Of a stretch of DNA of 64,000 nucleotides, positions 48,385-58,326 are shown in pieces. A model generated the notes under the pieces. The model saw nothing but the letters and a program-made list of their open reading frames with translations. It was not told the DNA's origin and searched no databases. The DNA is taken from the NCBI RefSeq assembly GCF_019279795.1, contig NC_056740.1, positions 230,301,347 through 230,365,346 on the forward strand, written 5' to 3'. The stretch comes from Protopterus annectens. Taxonomy: Eukaryota > Chordata > Ceratodontiformes > Protopteridae. Numbering within the stretch: the first letter of the stretch is position 1; each line of letters begins with the position of its first letter. A program made the position numbers and the translations under genes.

Positions 48385-49276
48385 TTTAGAGAGAAAAGGA
48401 TTGTTCCATCAGTGTGGAAAATGAGGTAGGGTTGACTCACCATAAGAGCTTGCAACTCAGATGCCCTTCTTGCAGAGGTCAGAGTGATCCATAAAACAGT
48501 TTTCCGTGTTAAGAACCTCAAATCAGCCAGATTATCTGGTTCATATTGAGCAAATTCTAGCTTCTATAACATAAAATTAAGACCCCAAGGAGGGTCCACC
48601 AATTTTCTTGGAGGCCTGTCATGCAAAACCCCTTTCAATATCATTTTCACATGCACCTGCTTTGGAAAAAAAGGATCCATGAAAGACATACTAAAATGGC
48701 CAATAAATGAACCTTGATAGAGGAATAAGAAAGGTCATAGGATAGTAACTCACAAATATTTTAAAACCAGAGAGCACCTAGCCCTGAATAGAAGCTGGTT
48801 CTGTTCTTGGCACCAACTAGGACACATTTTCCATTTGTTAATATACCTAATATATGATTTTCTAGTATCAGACATTCTTGCATCCATAAGCACATGCTGA
48901 ATGCCCTCAATAAACAGTTGCCTAAAAAAATTAAGACCTTATCATCCAGGCAGTCGATTGAAGATGATTCATGTCGGGCTGTATCAAGCACCCCTGTTCT
49001 TGTGTAAGTAGATCAATTCTGAGAGGAAACTTGTGATAATTGCCCCTGGCCATTTTGAAAACTAGGGAGAACCATGGTTGTCCAGGCCAGAAGGGAATCA
49101 TCACAATGATTTGGTGAATTCCTTCTGAATCTTCAGGAGTACCCTGGATATTAGTAGAAAAGGTGGAAAAGCATTCAAGAAAATTTCTATCCTACAAAAA
49201 GAAATGTCATTTGTCTTCCAGGCCTTCTTGCCACTTGATTGTTCAGACAAGAAGCAAAGAGGTCTACTTGAACTTC

Positions 49277-50660
49277 TCACAGGTGGGTCAAATCTTGGAA
49301 GACCCCCCCCCCCGATCTAGTTTCCATTTGTGAGGGTCTGCTCTGATCCTGCTCAGTTTGTCTGCCACACAGTTTTGCTCTGACAGAATGTAGGATGCCT
49401 GTAGGATGAGATTGAGCTCCGAAGCTATAGCCCAAGCTAACATGGCTAGTCTGCAAAGGGGGTATGACCAGGCTACCTTTTGCTTGTTGATATACCACAT
49501 CACTGTGGTATTGTTTGTAACTACATGAAGAGGTCCAGGAGAACAAAGATGGTTCAGAGAATGTAATGCCTTGAATCAGAGCAAGCATCTACTTGACGTG
49601 TTTGCATCTGTCTTTGGTGTCCCACACCCCCTGCACTTTCATCTCTCCTGAAACTGCGCCCCAACAAAGTCTGAAGCATCTGTGGTGACTGACTCCTTTG
49701 AAGCAGGTTGGGAGAAGGGGAGACCTTGATTTAAGGGATATCTGTTGTCTCTACCAAGTAATTTCTCTTCTGACAAAACCCAGTGCTTGGATCTGAAAAG
49801 ATAAAGGGTGTTAATTCTGGGACCAAAGAGATTTCAGATACCACTGTAGCATTCTCATGTGGAGTCTTGCCAGCAGTATCATGAGAATCATAGATGCCAT
49901 GAGACCCAAAATCCTAAGGTATTCTCTCGCAGTGACTAAAGTCTGAGTGAAAACCTTAGAAATAGATCTAAATAGAGGTCTATTTTTTTCCTGTGGAAGA
50001 AAAGCTCTTAGAACTGAAGTGCCTAGTTGACATACCAGAAACTCCATCATGATTTAGGGAGTCAAGAACAACTTTGAATGTTCTTTTGGAATTCCAGCTT
50101 CTACAGGATATATCTCGCCCAAGACAGAGATTGCTGACATTTTGAAAAAAATAAATGAGTCATCAACATACGGAGAAATGCTGCCTGCAATGAGCTATAA
50201 CTGGAGCTAGACACTTTGTGAGCACTCCTGGTGCAGTGGGTAGTCCAAAGGGTAAGGCAGAGAAATACTAATGTGATCCAGACACGCACAACGTTTAGGA
50301 ACACCTGATGTCTGGATGAATAGGAATGTGTGGTAAGCATTTATTACATCTAGTGTTACCAGGAAACTTGAAAGAGAAAGTGACATCATTTTGAGTCTGG
50401 GCACTATCACAAACAGGTTTAGGAAAGAAAAATCTAGAACTGGTCTCCAAACATTTTCTTTCTTTGGGACTAGGAGCATCCTTGAACAAAACCCCTTCCC
50501 CACCTGGGAAGGAGAAACTGCTTCTATCACTGCTTGGGACAGCATGTGATGAACAGATGGAAACAAAACGGTCTGATCTGCAAGATAAAGATTGACCTTC
50601 TGGAAAGGAGGAATTTTCTCCCACTGCCATCCATAACCCTGATGAATGATGTTCATAACC
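49277..50660 (-). pseudogene. DIRS RT and RNase H, broken
   Basis: RT from 50656: CSRMLLVPKKENVWRPVLDF (residues about 57-76 of the open piece), FLVTLDVINAYHT (motif A region; the usual LKDAY is VINAY), then shifted frames give PFGLTTAP-like and YLDDLL-region blocks near 50260-50100. RNase H at about 49560-49290 reads VTNNTTVMWYINKQ then LAMLAWAIASELNLILQASY and QNCVADKLSRIRAD. The final Asp is kept, while the TDNTTV Asp is Asn. At least three frameshifts occur. Confidence 0.82.
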
Positions 50661-50869
50661 CATTTATCTGAAACAATCTATTGCTAAAGAGAGAGAGAGA
50701 TTCAGACTTTCTGGAAAAGGGGGCAGGATGGGAGGGAGATCACACTTGTTGGAGTGTCTTTTTTTTTTTTTTTTTTATTTTGTCTAAAAATAGATGAAGA
50801 AAACCCATAGGACAATTTGGAAAAGAAGGGCTGAAAAATCTTAGAGATTCCCTAGATCAGCTTGCTACT

Positions 50870-52091
50870 TTCATCACACTTTGATTACCTCTGCAACAGA
50901 GGTATCAAAAACTAAATCGTTATCCAAGGGAGAATTCAAAATCTCATTTTTAACATCTGAAAGCTTCCAAGAATGCAGCCAAGCTAACTTTTCTACAACC
51001 GTTCCAGTGGTCATAACCCTGGAAGAAGTATCAACAGAATCACACACACACACACTGCAAATAATGAGTAGTGACCTATTCAGTAAAAGAAACAAATTTA
51101 TTTAAAGCAGATATGTCTTCACAAGAAGAAACTGTAGATAAACCATTCCTCATACTTTCATAAAATGTCAGAATGAACTTTTAACATATGATCCTGACCA
51201 TTTAAAATTCTGAAATTCAGAGTTGCAGATATATACACTTTTTTCCCATACCTATCAATAATTGTTCTATCCTTATTTGAAAGAGTAGGATCAAAATTAA
51301 CTAAGTGCTTAGCAGAGAAGTCAACTTAGGTTAAATTAAGGCTATGGCTGCTCGGTCAGGTTTGGGAGTAGTGTATAAAATTTTAAAGACTGAGGAATTG
51401 CCTTTTTAGTGACAGCTGGCTGACTCTCGGGGAAAATTGCAGGCAGTAAGACACATCCGCTCAAGCAGATAGAACAGGATGAATGGGTGTAGGTTCTAGA
51501 TTAGTTTTGAGAGACACAAAAAATGTCAGGATTCTCCCACTGAAAACACTGGGACAGTCAGCTGCTTTCTGTGTTTGAATTAGATGTCCTGAGGACAAAA
51601 CCTTAAATCCTTTGCTACATTTTCCTGTTCAGATCCTGAATCTTGAATATCTTCAGGAAAGGAGGCACGTCTTACTAGAAACTGCTCTACAAGGAGGATC
51701 AGTAGCCTGAATTAAACCGTAAGCCAGTGCCAGTAAACTACTCCTATCCAAAGAAATTTGAGGAGTAGTAGATACATGCTTGGTTTTCTCTTTGCCCACT
51801 GAGTGGACCTCAACAGCTGCAGAACATGTGGCTAATCCCAGTCCATAGTAGATGCTTCACCAGAGGGATTCCAGGTAAAAGATGAGTGGTCTGAGGTACA
51901 ACAAATGGCCACAAAAGAGTCACCCACTTGTGGCTGAGGCAAGTTACTAAACTGCTGTAGAGGAACTTTTCCCTTTTGTGGCTGGAAGAAGGATTGACTG
52001 TGAGAATGACCGTCTTTTCCATGGTCAAGCCAAAAATGTCCATCTCCTGAGAAAAGCAAGCAACGACGCCAGTAAACCTACCAGTCCACAA
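50870..52091 (-). pseudogene. DIRS gag-like region, broken
   Basis: The piece at 51095-50874 reads DTSSRVMTTGTVVEKLAWLH, then LSDVKNEILNSPLDNDLVFD, which fits the HAWLR..L..E....I...P....LF signature of DIRS gag-like proteins. Further broken pieces (52059-51832) hold a Ser/Gln-rich stretch. It is the first gene of the element, just inside the right terminal repeat. A poly-T tract at 50758-50777 lies between it and the RT. Confidence 0.65.
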
Positions 52092-52387
52092 ACATTACTT
52101 TTTTGATAGAAAAACACAGTAACAAACATTTTCAAATGCATGGAAGCCCCACAGCCTTAAAACACAGCCACAGTTTCTCCACAGAAAATATTTTGTCAGT
52201 TAGATAATGCTACTTTTAAACCGACAGAAATAAGTGCTCTTTTTAAAAGTACATTATAGTCTCAAATCGATGAATTAAAACGCAACACTCCTAGGCTTAA
52301 AATAAACATCAGTAAAAGATAAGAAAATGGAAGTTTTTTCGCAAAGGGAACTTATCTGTTCAGCAAAGGAAAGCACAAACCAACCAT

Positions 52388-52502
52388 CAATCCTTAAAAG
52401 CCTCAGAGGAGCGTACTCTTTTGAGGCAGTAAAGCTCTTAAGGGCTTTGTGCCCAAATTTGTCTTTTAGTCAGTGGAGTTTGAGTTGCTTGACAGTTTGG
52501 GC
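52388..52502 (-). repeat. DIRS inverted terminal repeat, right
   Basis: The reverse complement reads gcccaaactgtcaagcaact, ctgactaaaagacaaat, gcacaaagcccttaagagc. It aligns with 47586-47697 over about 110 bases with scattered differences. Confidence 0.82.
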
Positions 52503-54155
52503 ACAAGAAAACTGCCCTGAAGCTTTGGAAGCTGCCAGCTGATATATCATTGGTAGGATATAACCCCATATAGTTAAGGCTATTGCAGCAGTGATCAATA
52601 TGAGGAGCATCTTCAGCATCTTTTATTTTAATGTATGGGATTATATGCATCCTCTTCTCACTTTTATGTCTGAGAAGTTTTGTTCTGAAAAAAGGTGCCC
52701 CTGTATAGAGCCTTGTAGAGACTCTTGGTAACCCCAATGGGACAGACAGTAACTCCCAAATTTTGTCTTGTTGTGATGGTTTTAATTTGTCCATCTCCTG
52801 TATCTAATGCAATGTCAACTCTTCAAATACTGTTCTTACCATTTCAAACAATTCCACAAGATTCAAAAAGCAAGATCTCTTCTTAACACTTGGATACTGA
52901 ACAAAATTAGGTCTCGTGTCATTCTAAACAAATTATGATGATTCTTTGTGAATTTATATAGAATACTGGTCAGGCTGATCAATCTAAAATTGTGTGTGTA
53001 TGTTGGCATGAGCTCCCTGCCCCTTTGTAAATTGGTGCCACTCCAGCATGTCTGTAGAGATCAGGAATGCAGATGCATGCTAGCATTTTGATTAATCTAA
53101 TTTGTAGGGATGTAGTTAGACATTCCATCATCTTAACAAAACAAAAAATATGTTGCTTGGTCCATGGAAGTTATATTTCCTATATCAGGAATTTTGTCTG
53201 TAGTTGTATAAAAGGTATTTTCCCTTATTTCAGTTGTAACCCAGTCTATTTTTTTTGCTTCTTGTGAAGGCCACACAGTATTTATAAGCAAGCATGTTTG
53301 ATTGTTTTCTTTATCAATAACAAGGTTACATTTGTAATTTTCTACTTTTCGCTTTTCTTATATAATTATCTTACTGCCTTCAGCCTTTGAGAACAAGTTG
53401 AGTCCATGGCTAGATCTGGAAGATTTGACAAGCTTGTCTATTTTACCAGGCAAAGTTATTGCATTCAGTCTTAGTTGCCATTTAAGTTCACATTCCTCTA
53501 CCATATTCTCCCAAAAGCCTCCCTTGTCATCCCTTTTTTTTTTTTTTCCAAAAAATAAAATAAGGAATTTTGAATCATAGCCAGTATTTAGTATGCTTAT
53601 ATAAAGCATTGTTCTCATCTTTGTTTTTAATTTATACACATAAGTATATATATATTTATGTAAACTCTAACAAAGTTTTCCACATTTAAAATTACATTTG
53701 GAGCAAGTTGCAATGTATAGAAGACCAGAACTGCCACAGTTTCCTATGTCCAAACTAATAAGCTGTTCCGGATTACCTACAGACACTGTTTTGGTTTGTA
53801 AGATGCAACTACAATAATTACATCTCCCACATTTTTTTAGTTCCATTAATCATTTTACTTTTCACATTTGTTGGATGTTCAAAAGAGTTTTTCATTAGTA
53901 TATTTCTCATTCCCATAGAATCTACTACTTAGTTGGACTGATGATTGTCTCCTACTTTTTGATAATCCCGAACATTCCCAAACATTCTCAGAGGAAGTTC
54001 TCTAAGTGCCCTATATACCTGAATAAGATCTCCTCTTAAATATATGTACAAGACTATGTACAAGTTCAGATATTTTAGTCTTTCATAATAACTTAAATTT
54101 TCACATCCATGGATGCCCTTGGGAGATGTTTGCTGTACTCTCATGCATTTACTCA
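52503..54155 (-). mobile_element. Degenerate CR1-like LINE of a second lineage
   Basis: The minus strand gives a GVAPIYKGA block at about 53045, an ILLFESCGIV-like block at 52880-52840, and in the left-to-right flank 54156-53929 a GCENLSYYERLKYLNLY then LRGDLIQVYRAL motif, typical of the CR1 C-terminal domain but different from copies A-K. It is heavily decayed, and the order of the pieces suggests more than one insertion. The stretch 53110-53900 has no clear motif. Confidence 0.5.
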
Positions 54156-54186
54156 CATTTGTTTTCTTATAAGGTTTCTATGGGAC

Positions 54187-56810
54187 TTGGGAAGTCTCTG
54201 GGACAGGAATCTATCCCTCCAGCATGTCCTATTTATTGTTGTGGTGAGGTTTAGATCCCTGAAGTGTGTGACTTGAGGGGATATGGTTTTCTTTAGGTGG
54301 AGCATGTCCATCAATTCTGGTTTGGACATGGCCTTGTATGTCAGGCAGAGATCACCTCTGAGTAGGCGGTATGCAACCGAGTACAGCTGGAGTTTCTTCA
54401 GTTGATCTGCATAGGGCATCTGCTTGAGGACAGTGATCCTCTTGGTGAGGAACTTCTGTGGTCTTTCCAGTTGTTGCAGGTGTCTTGTAAGGTACATCCC
54501 AAACTGGGCATTCTACTCTATGATAGGTCTGATGAGCGATGCATAGAGGGGCCCAACGACCTCTTTCAATGTGGATGCAAACCCTTTTGTGATTAGGTGG
54601 GCTACTTAGAAGGATTTTCTAACCACTTTGGCAATGTGATTATCAAAGGAGAGGTTACTATCTACTTGGGTCCCCAGATCCCTTATTATGTCTTCCGTAT
54701 TTAAGGGCCTACCTCCTATGTGGTAATTTGTGGATACTTTGTTTTATCCAAAGGGGATGACTATGCACTTTTTGGCATTTAGCTTGAGGCCATGGTTTTG
54801 ACACCAGGTATCTGCCTCAGTGAGACCCTTTTGGAGGATGTCTGTGTCAGCCAGAGAGTCAATTATAGCCCCTAGTTTGCAGTCATCTGTGAACTTGGTC
54901 AGCCATAGTCCACCTGTGCTTGCCTGTACCTCTGAGAAGTATATGCTGAACAGGAGGGGTCCTAGGACTGAGCCCTGGGGAATGCCACTTGTAACTGGTT
55001 TAGAGTCAGACCTAGCTCCTGCAACTCTTACCATGGTGGGTTCTGTCCATGAGCCAGTTGGCAACCCATCTCATGATGTAGGGGTTTATGTTCAGGCTGG
55101 TGAGCTTGTCTATAATACCCGAGTGGGGAATGGTGTCAAAGGCCTTTGCAAGGTCTAGGTAGGTTGTGTGGACCACCTTTCCCTCGTCTATAGCCTTGAT
55201 AACTGTCTCAAAGAAGTCCACCAGGTATAGAAGGCATGATCAAAGCCGAACTGGGTAGGGTCCAGTGTTTGGAGGTTTCCAATGTCTCTGTTAATGAGAT
55301 CCATGATGATGTGCTCCATAGCTTTGCAGAACAAGCTAGTCAGGCTTATAGGGCGATAGTTCCCGGGGTCCATTGTGGCTCCACCTTTGTGGAGCGGAAT
55401 AACCGTTGCTGTGCACCACTCTGTGGGCACGTAGCCTGTGGAGAGGTTGAGTTTAAACAGTGTGTTTAGGTGAGGGGTTAGTTCATCTTTGAGCTCCTGT
55501 AGGATGCAGCCTGAGAACCCGTCCGGTCCCATTGATGCTGTGTTTTTGGCTTTGGAGAGGTCTGTTTTAACCTGAGTGTGTGTGATTTCCAAGGCACTAC
55601 ATTCTTCTGGTATAGTTATGGGCCCTTTTGGGGGTGAGAGGGGGTGAGGTTTGCACTGAACCTGTCTGCCAGGATGTTGGCTATATCGGACAGTTCAATG
55701 TATTTTGTGCCATTCTGCACTAACTCTGAGCAGATCTGAGAATTGCCACTTAGATTCTTGACATAGCTAATAAATGCCTTGTGGTTATCTTTGGAGTCCA
55801 TGGCAATTTTCTTTTCAAAGCTAGCCTTGGATGATTTTATGAGGGAGTGTAGTTTCTTGCTGATACTGATCAGGGATGTCTTCCCTTCTTGGGATTTTAC
55901 TCTTTTTCTGTACTAGTTTCCTCCTTCTATGGTATAGCTTCTTTATGGCAGGGGTCCACCAGACTGGTTTCCTTTTCTTGGAGGAGTGAGTCTTGGTTTT
56001 GTTTGGGATAGCACTATCCATGCATTCTTGTAGGTGCCCGTAGAGTGCATTTAGTAAAGGATTTTGTAGCTTGGACAGCGTTATCCTTTAGCATAGGGGC
56101 TTTGAAACTTCCCACCTCGGTCTTAAGTAACGTGAAGTTTGCTTTTGAAAAGTTTTACACAGTGGTTTCTTTGACTGGGGGTGGTGGCTGAATGTGGATA
56201 TCCAGAGTGATTAGTTTATGGTCGGATCTAATCAGCGAGGGGCTGACCTCTGGTGTGGAACACCGGTCGCCCATGTTGGTGATGACCAGGTCCAATATGT
56301 TGTCAACTCTGGTGGGGGTGTTGACCAGTTGATCCAGGGCATTTGAGTTTATAAATTTTAGGAAATGTTGGGCAAGGGAGCTCGTACTTGAGTAGTTCTC
56401 CCAGTTAACGTTTGGGTAATTGAAATCACCCAATATCAGGGTGTTTGGTAGGACCTTTGTTTCCCAGTGTTTCCAGGAATGCGGAGTGGGGATCCTGGGA
56501 CATGGTGGGTGGTCTGTAGCAAGCTATAATTTGAGTAGCAGTTTTGCCTATTGTTAGTTGCACATGTGCCTCTAGCCTGGAGGTGTGGATATCCTTGATG
56601 AATATGGATACTCCCCCTCCTTTTGTATTTCGGTCTGGGTTTTGTGGCCGAAATGTATGTTATGAGTTGTAGCCTGGTAGTCCTGGGGTTCTCTCTGGAG
56701 CCTTAAACCAGGTTTTTGTTACTACACATGTATCGATTTTCTCCATACTGAGGAGTGCCTCGAGTGCATGCATTTTGAGGTTTAGACTTCTGGCACTGAG
56801 TAGCGTTACC
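54187..56810 (-). pseudogene. CR1 copy I ORF2, broken
   Basis: Open pieces are 56433-56155 (GDFNYPNVNWENY, NILDLVITNM and IRSDHKLITL of the endonuclease), 56021-55821 and 55801-55616 (linker), 55592-55188 (RT start: EWCTATVIPLHKGGA, NYRPISL), 55221-55012 (LAKAFDTIPHSGIID), 55064-54744 (GIPQGSVLGPLLF, then KFTDDCKLGAI in place of FADD) and 54497-54153 (thumb). There are at least six disruptions. Confidence 0.87.
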
Positions 56811-56869
56811 TTCAGTTTTTTGTTACTTGTGATATTTACGGTGGTGGATTTGTCTTTTGAGCCTTGCCT

Positions 56870-57813
56870 AAAAAGGCACTATGGGGGTGGCAAGAGCCTT
56901 GGCCAGTATTTGAAAACCTAAGGGTGACAGGTGCAAGCCATCTCTAGCAAAGCAGCGTGGCTTGTCGAGCATGTCATCCCAGGCTTACAGACACTGGATC
57001 CCATTTGAATGAAACCAGAAGCTTAGCCAATTGTTGAAATTGATCATTTTTTCTCTATACCGTGGTATCATTCTTGGTGAGGGCAGGATGCTACTCTGGG
57101 TCAGGGTCATACCGGCCTGGGCTACGTGATCAGAGAGCTCCTCCATGTCTCCTTTCATGTAGTCCAGGGAGGTATGGCTCAGGTCATTCACACCAACATG
57201 GACAATGACAGAGTCATATTTGTACTTGTTCTGGAGTGACCTGAGTGCTTGTGTTATGTGGCGGATCCTGGCACCCGACATGCAGCTAACAGTAACCTCC
57301 TTGTTCAGCCTAGTGAGTGGGACGTCAGTGTGCCTGACTATAGAGTCACCTATTACTAGTGTGTTGGGTATGTTATTTTGCCTTAAGAGCTGTGATATTG
57401 TGGCACACTGGTTTTGTGAAGTATGTGTTTCATGGTTTGTGTTGGGGGGTGGAGGTTGCTTGGATGTATGCTTTGGAGGTCTCTGTTGCTTTTGCAGATT
57501 TTTATTTAGAGCCTCCAAGTATGTTTTTGTTTATTTGTATGTTTTTTGCCTGTGCTGGATTCATAGGTCTATGTAAGACTGGTGGTGTGATGCAAGTAAT
57601 TCCCTTTATCTCTTTTCTGCCTGGCACAGTCTTGGGTTGAGAGAGCTTAGCCTCCAGTTTGGCTATATAACTGCATCTCTCGCATGTATTAGTGTTTGGT
57701 GGAAGGAGGAGATGGTTGTCTGTGTACATGAGACAATTGTAACATTGCCTCAAAATGCCCAGATTCACCAGCTGGACTGGAGAGTACACCTGAAACTACC
57801 CTTTGGGCATGCC
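56870..57813 (-). pseudogene. CR1 copy I ORF1 with intact SGNH blocks
   Basis: The start region has a stop in place of a Gln codon (MPKG, stop, FQVYSPVQL). Then comes CYNCLMYTDNHLLLPP...CERC, a frameshift near 57510, and an open run 57518-56985 holding the esterase: TLVIGDSIVRHTDVPL (block I, Ser nucleophile), SGARIRHITQAL, VIVHVGVNDLSHTS (block III, GxND), ILPSPRMIPR. After a stop at 56985 the sequence resumes AWDDMLDKPR and DGLHLSPLG (DxxH block). All catalytic blocks are the consensus type, so this copy shows the ancestral esterase signature best, though the frame is broken at three sites. Confidence 0.87.
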
Positions 57814-58326
57814 TGGAGATAGGTACAGTGAACTGTTTTACTGATTGGCTGGTAAGGTTGAATAGAGAGCCTTGTCCTCTACAGTATAGGGGGGGTCTAG
57901 TGCTAAGGTTTATTAGTGATTGCTATGAGTTTTGGGCAAGTGCTAGGCTGAGAAGTGAATGATTTGAATGCTTAAATTGAAAGTTTGTCTAGTTCCAAGG
58001 GAAAAATTGAAGAGTAGACTTTGTGGAGCCAGGAATAGTTATACCCTAGCTAACCGGCACTGCCCGGCGAGCAAAACCATGCAAATGCAGGTTTTATAGC
58101 AGGGAAATGAAAGAGATAGAAATCGGCCCAAAATGGCCAATAAACTACTAATTTCTGGCCTGAAACCACTCCTCCAGGGACAGGTTCATAGTTCATAGGT
58201 TGATACTAGGCTATCTGCCCTAGGGCATTTATAAGCCTAGCCAGAGTGTGTTTGGCTTTTGCCACTCTTTTAGATTAGTTGACTGTGCCTCTGTATAGTA
58301 AGTCACAGAAGGTAGCCCTTTTAAGG

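Larger units (their letters stand above)
47586..52502 (-). mobile_element. DIRS-like retrotransposon with both inverted termini, 4.9 kb
   Basis: Inverted terminal repeats at 47586-47697 and 52388-52502 bound a minus-strand element with gag (about 52090-50870), RT (50660-50050), RNase H (about 49700-49290) and tyrosine recombinase (48384-47977). This is the classic DIRS architecture and size. Reading frames are broken in gag, between RT and RNase H, and between RNase H and recombinase, so it is not autonomous. No target-site duplication is expected for DIRS, which integrate by site-specific recombination. Confidence 0.88.
54160..58182 (-). mobile_element. CR1-like LINE copy I, lacks its 3' end
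   Basis: The minus strand holds the 5' UTR (58182-57814), ORF1 (57813-56870), and ORF2 (about 56810-54187) down to the SRDLNLTTTINRTCWRDRFL SQRLP stretch. The last roughly 70 codons and the 3' UTR are absent: the sequence changes at about 54187. LINEs normally lose the 5' end, so this break needs another event. CR1 copy J abuts at the 5' side. Confidence 0.9.

Noticed and set aside
56985-57518. A host SGNH lipase/esterase gene
   Set aside because: The same domain recurs in copies E, H, I and J, always followed by endonuclease and RT. It is CR1 ORF1.
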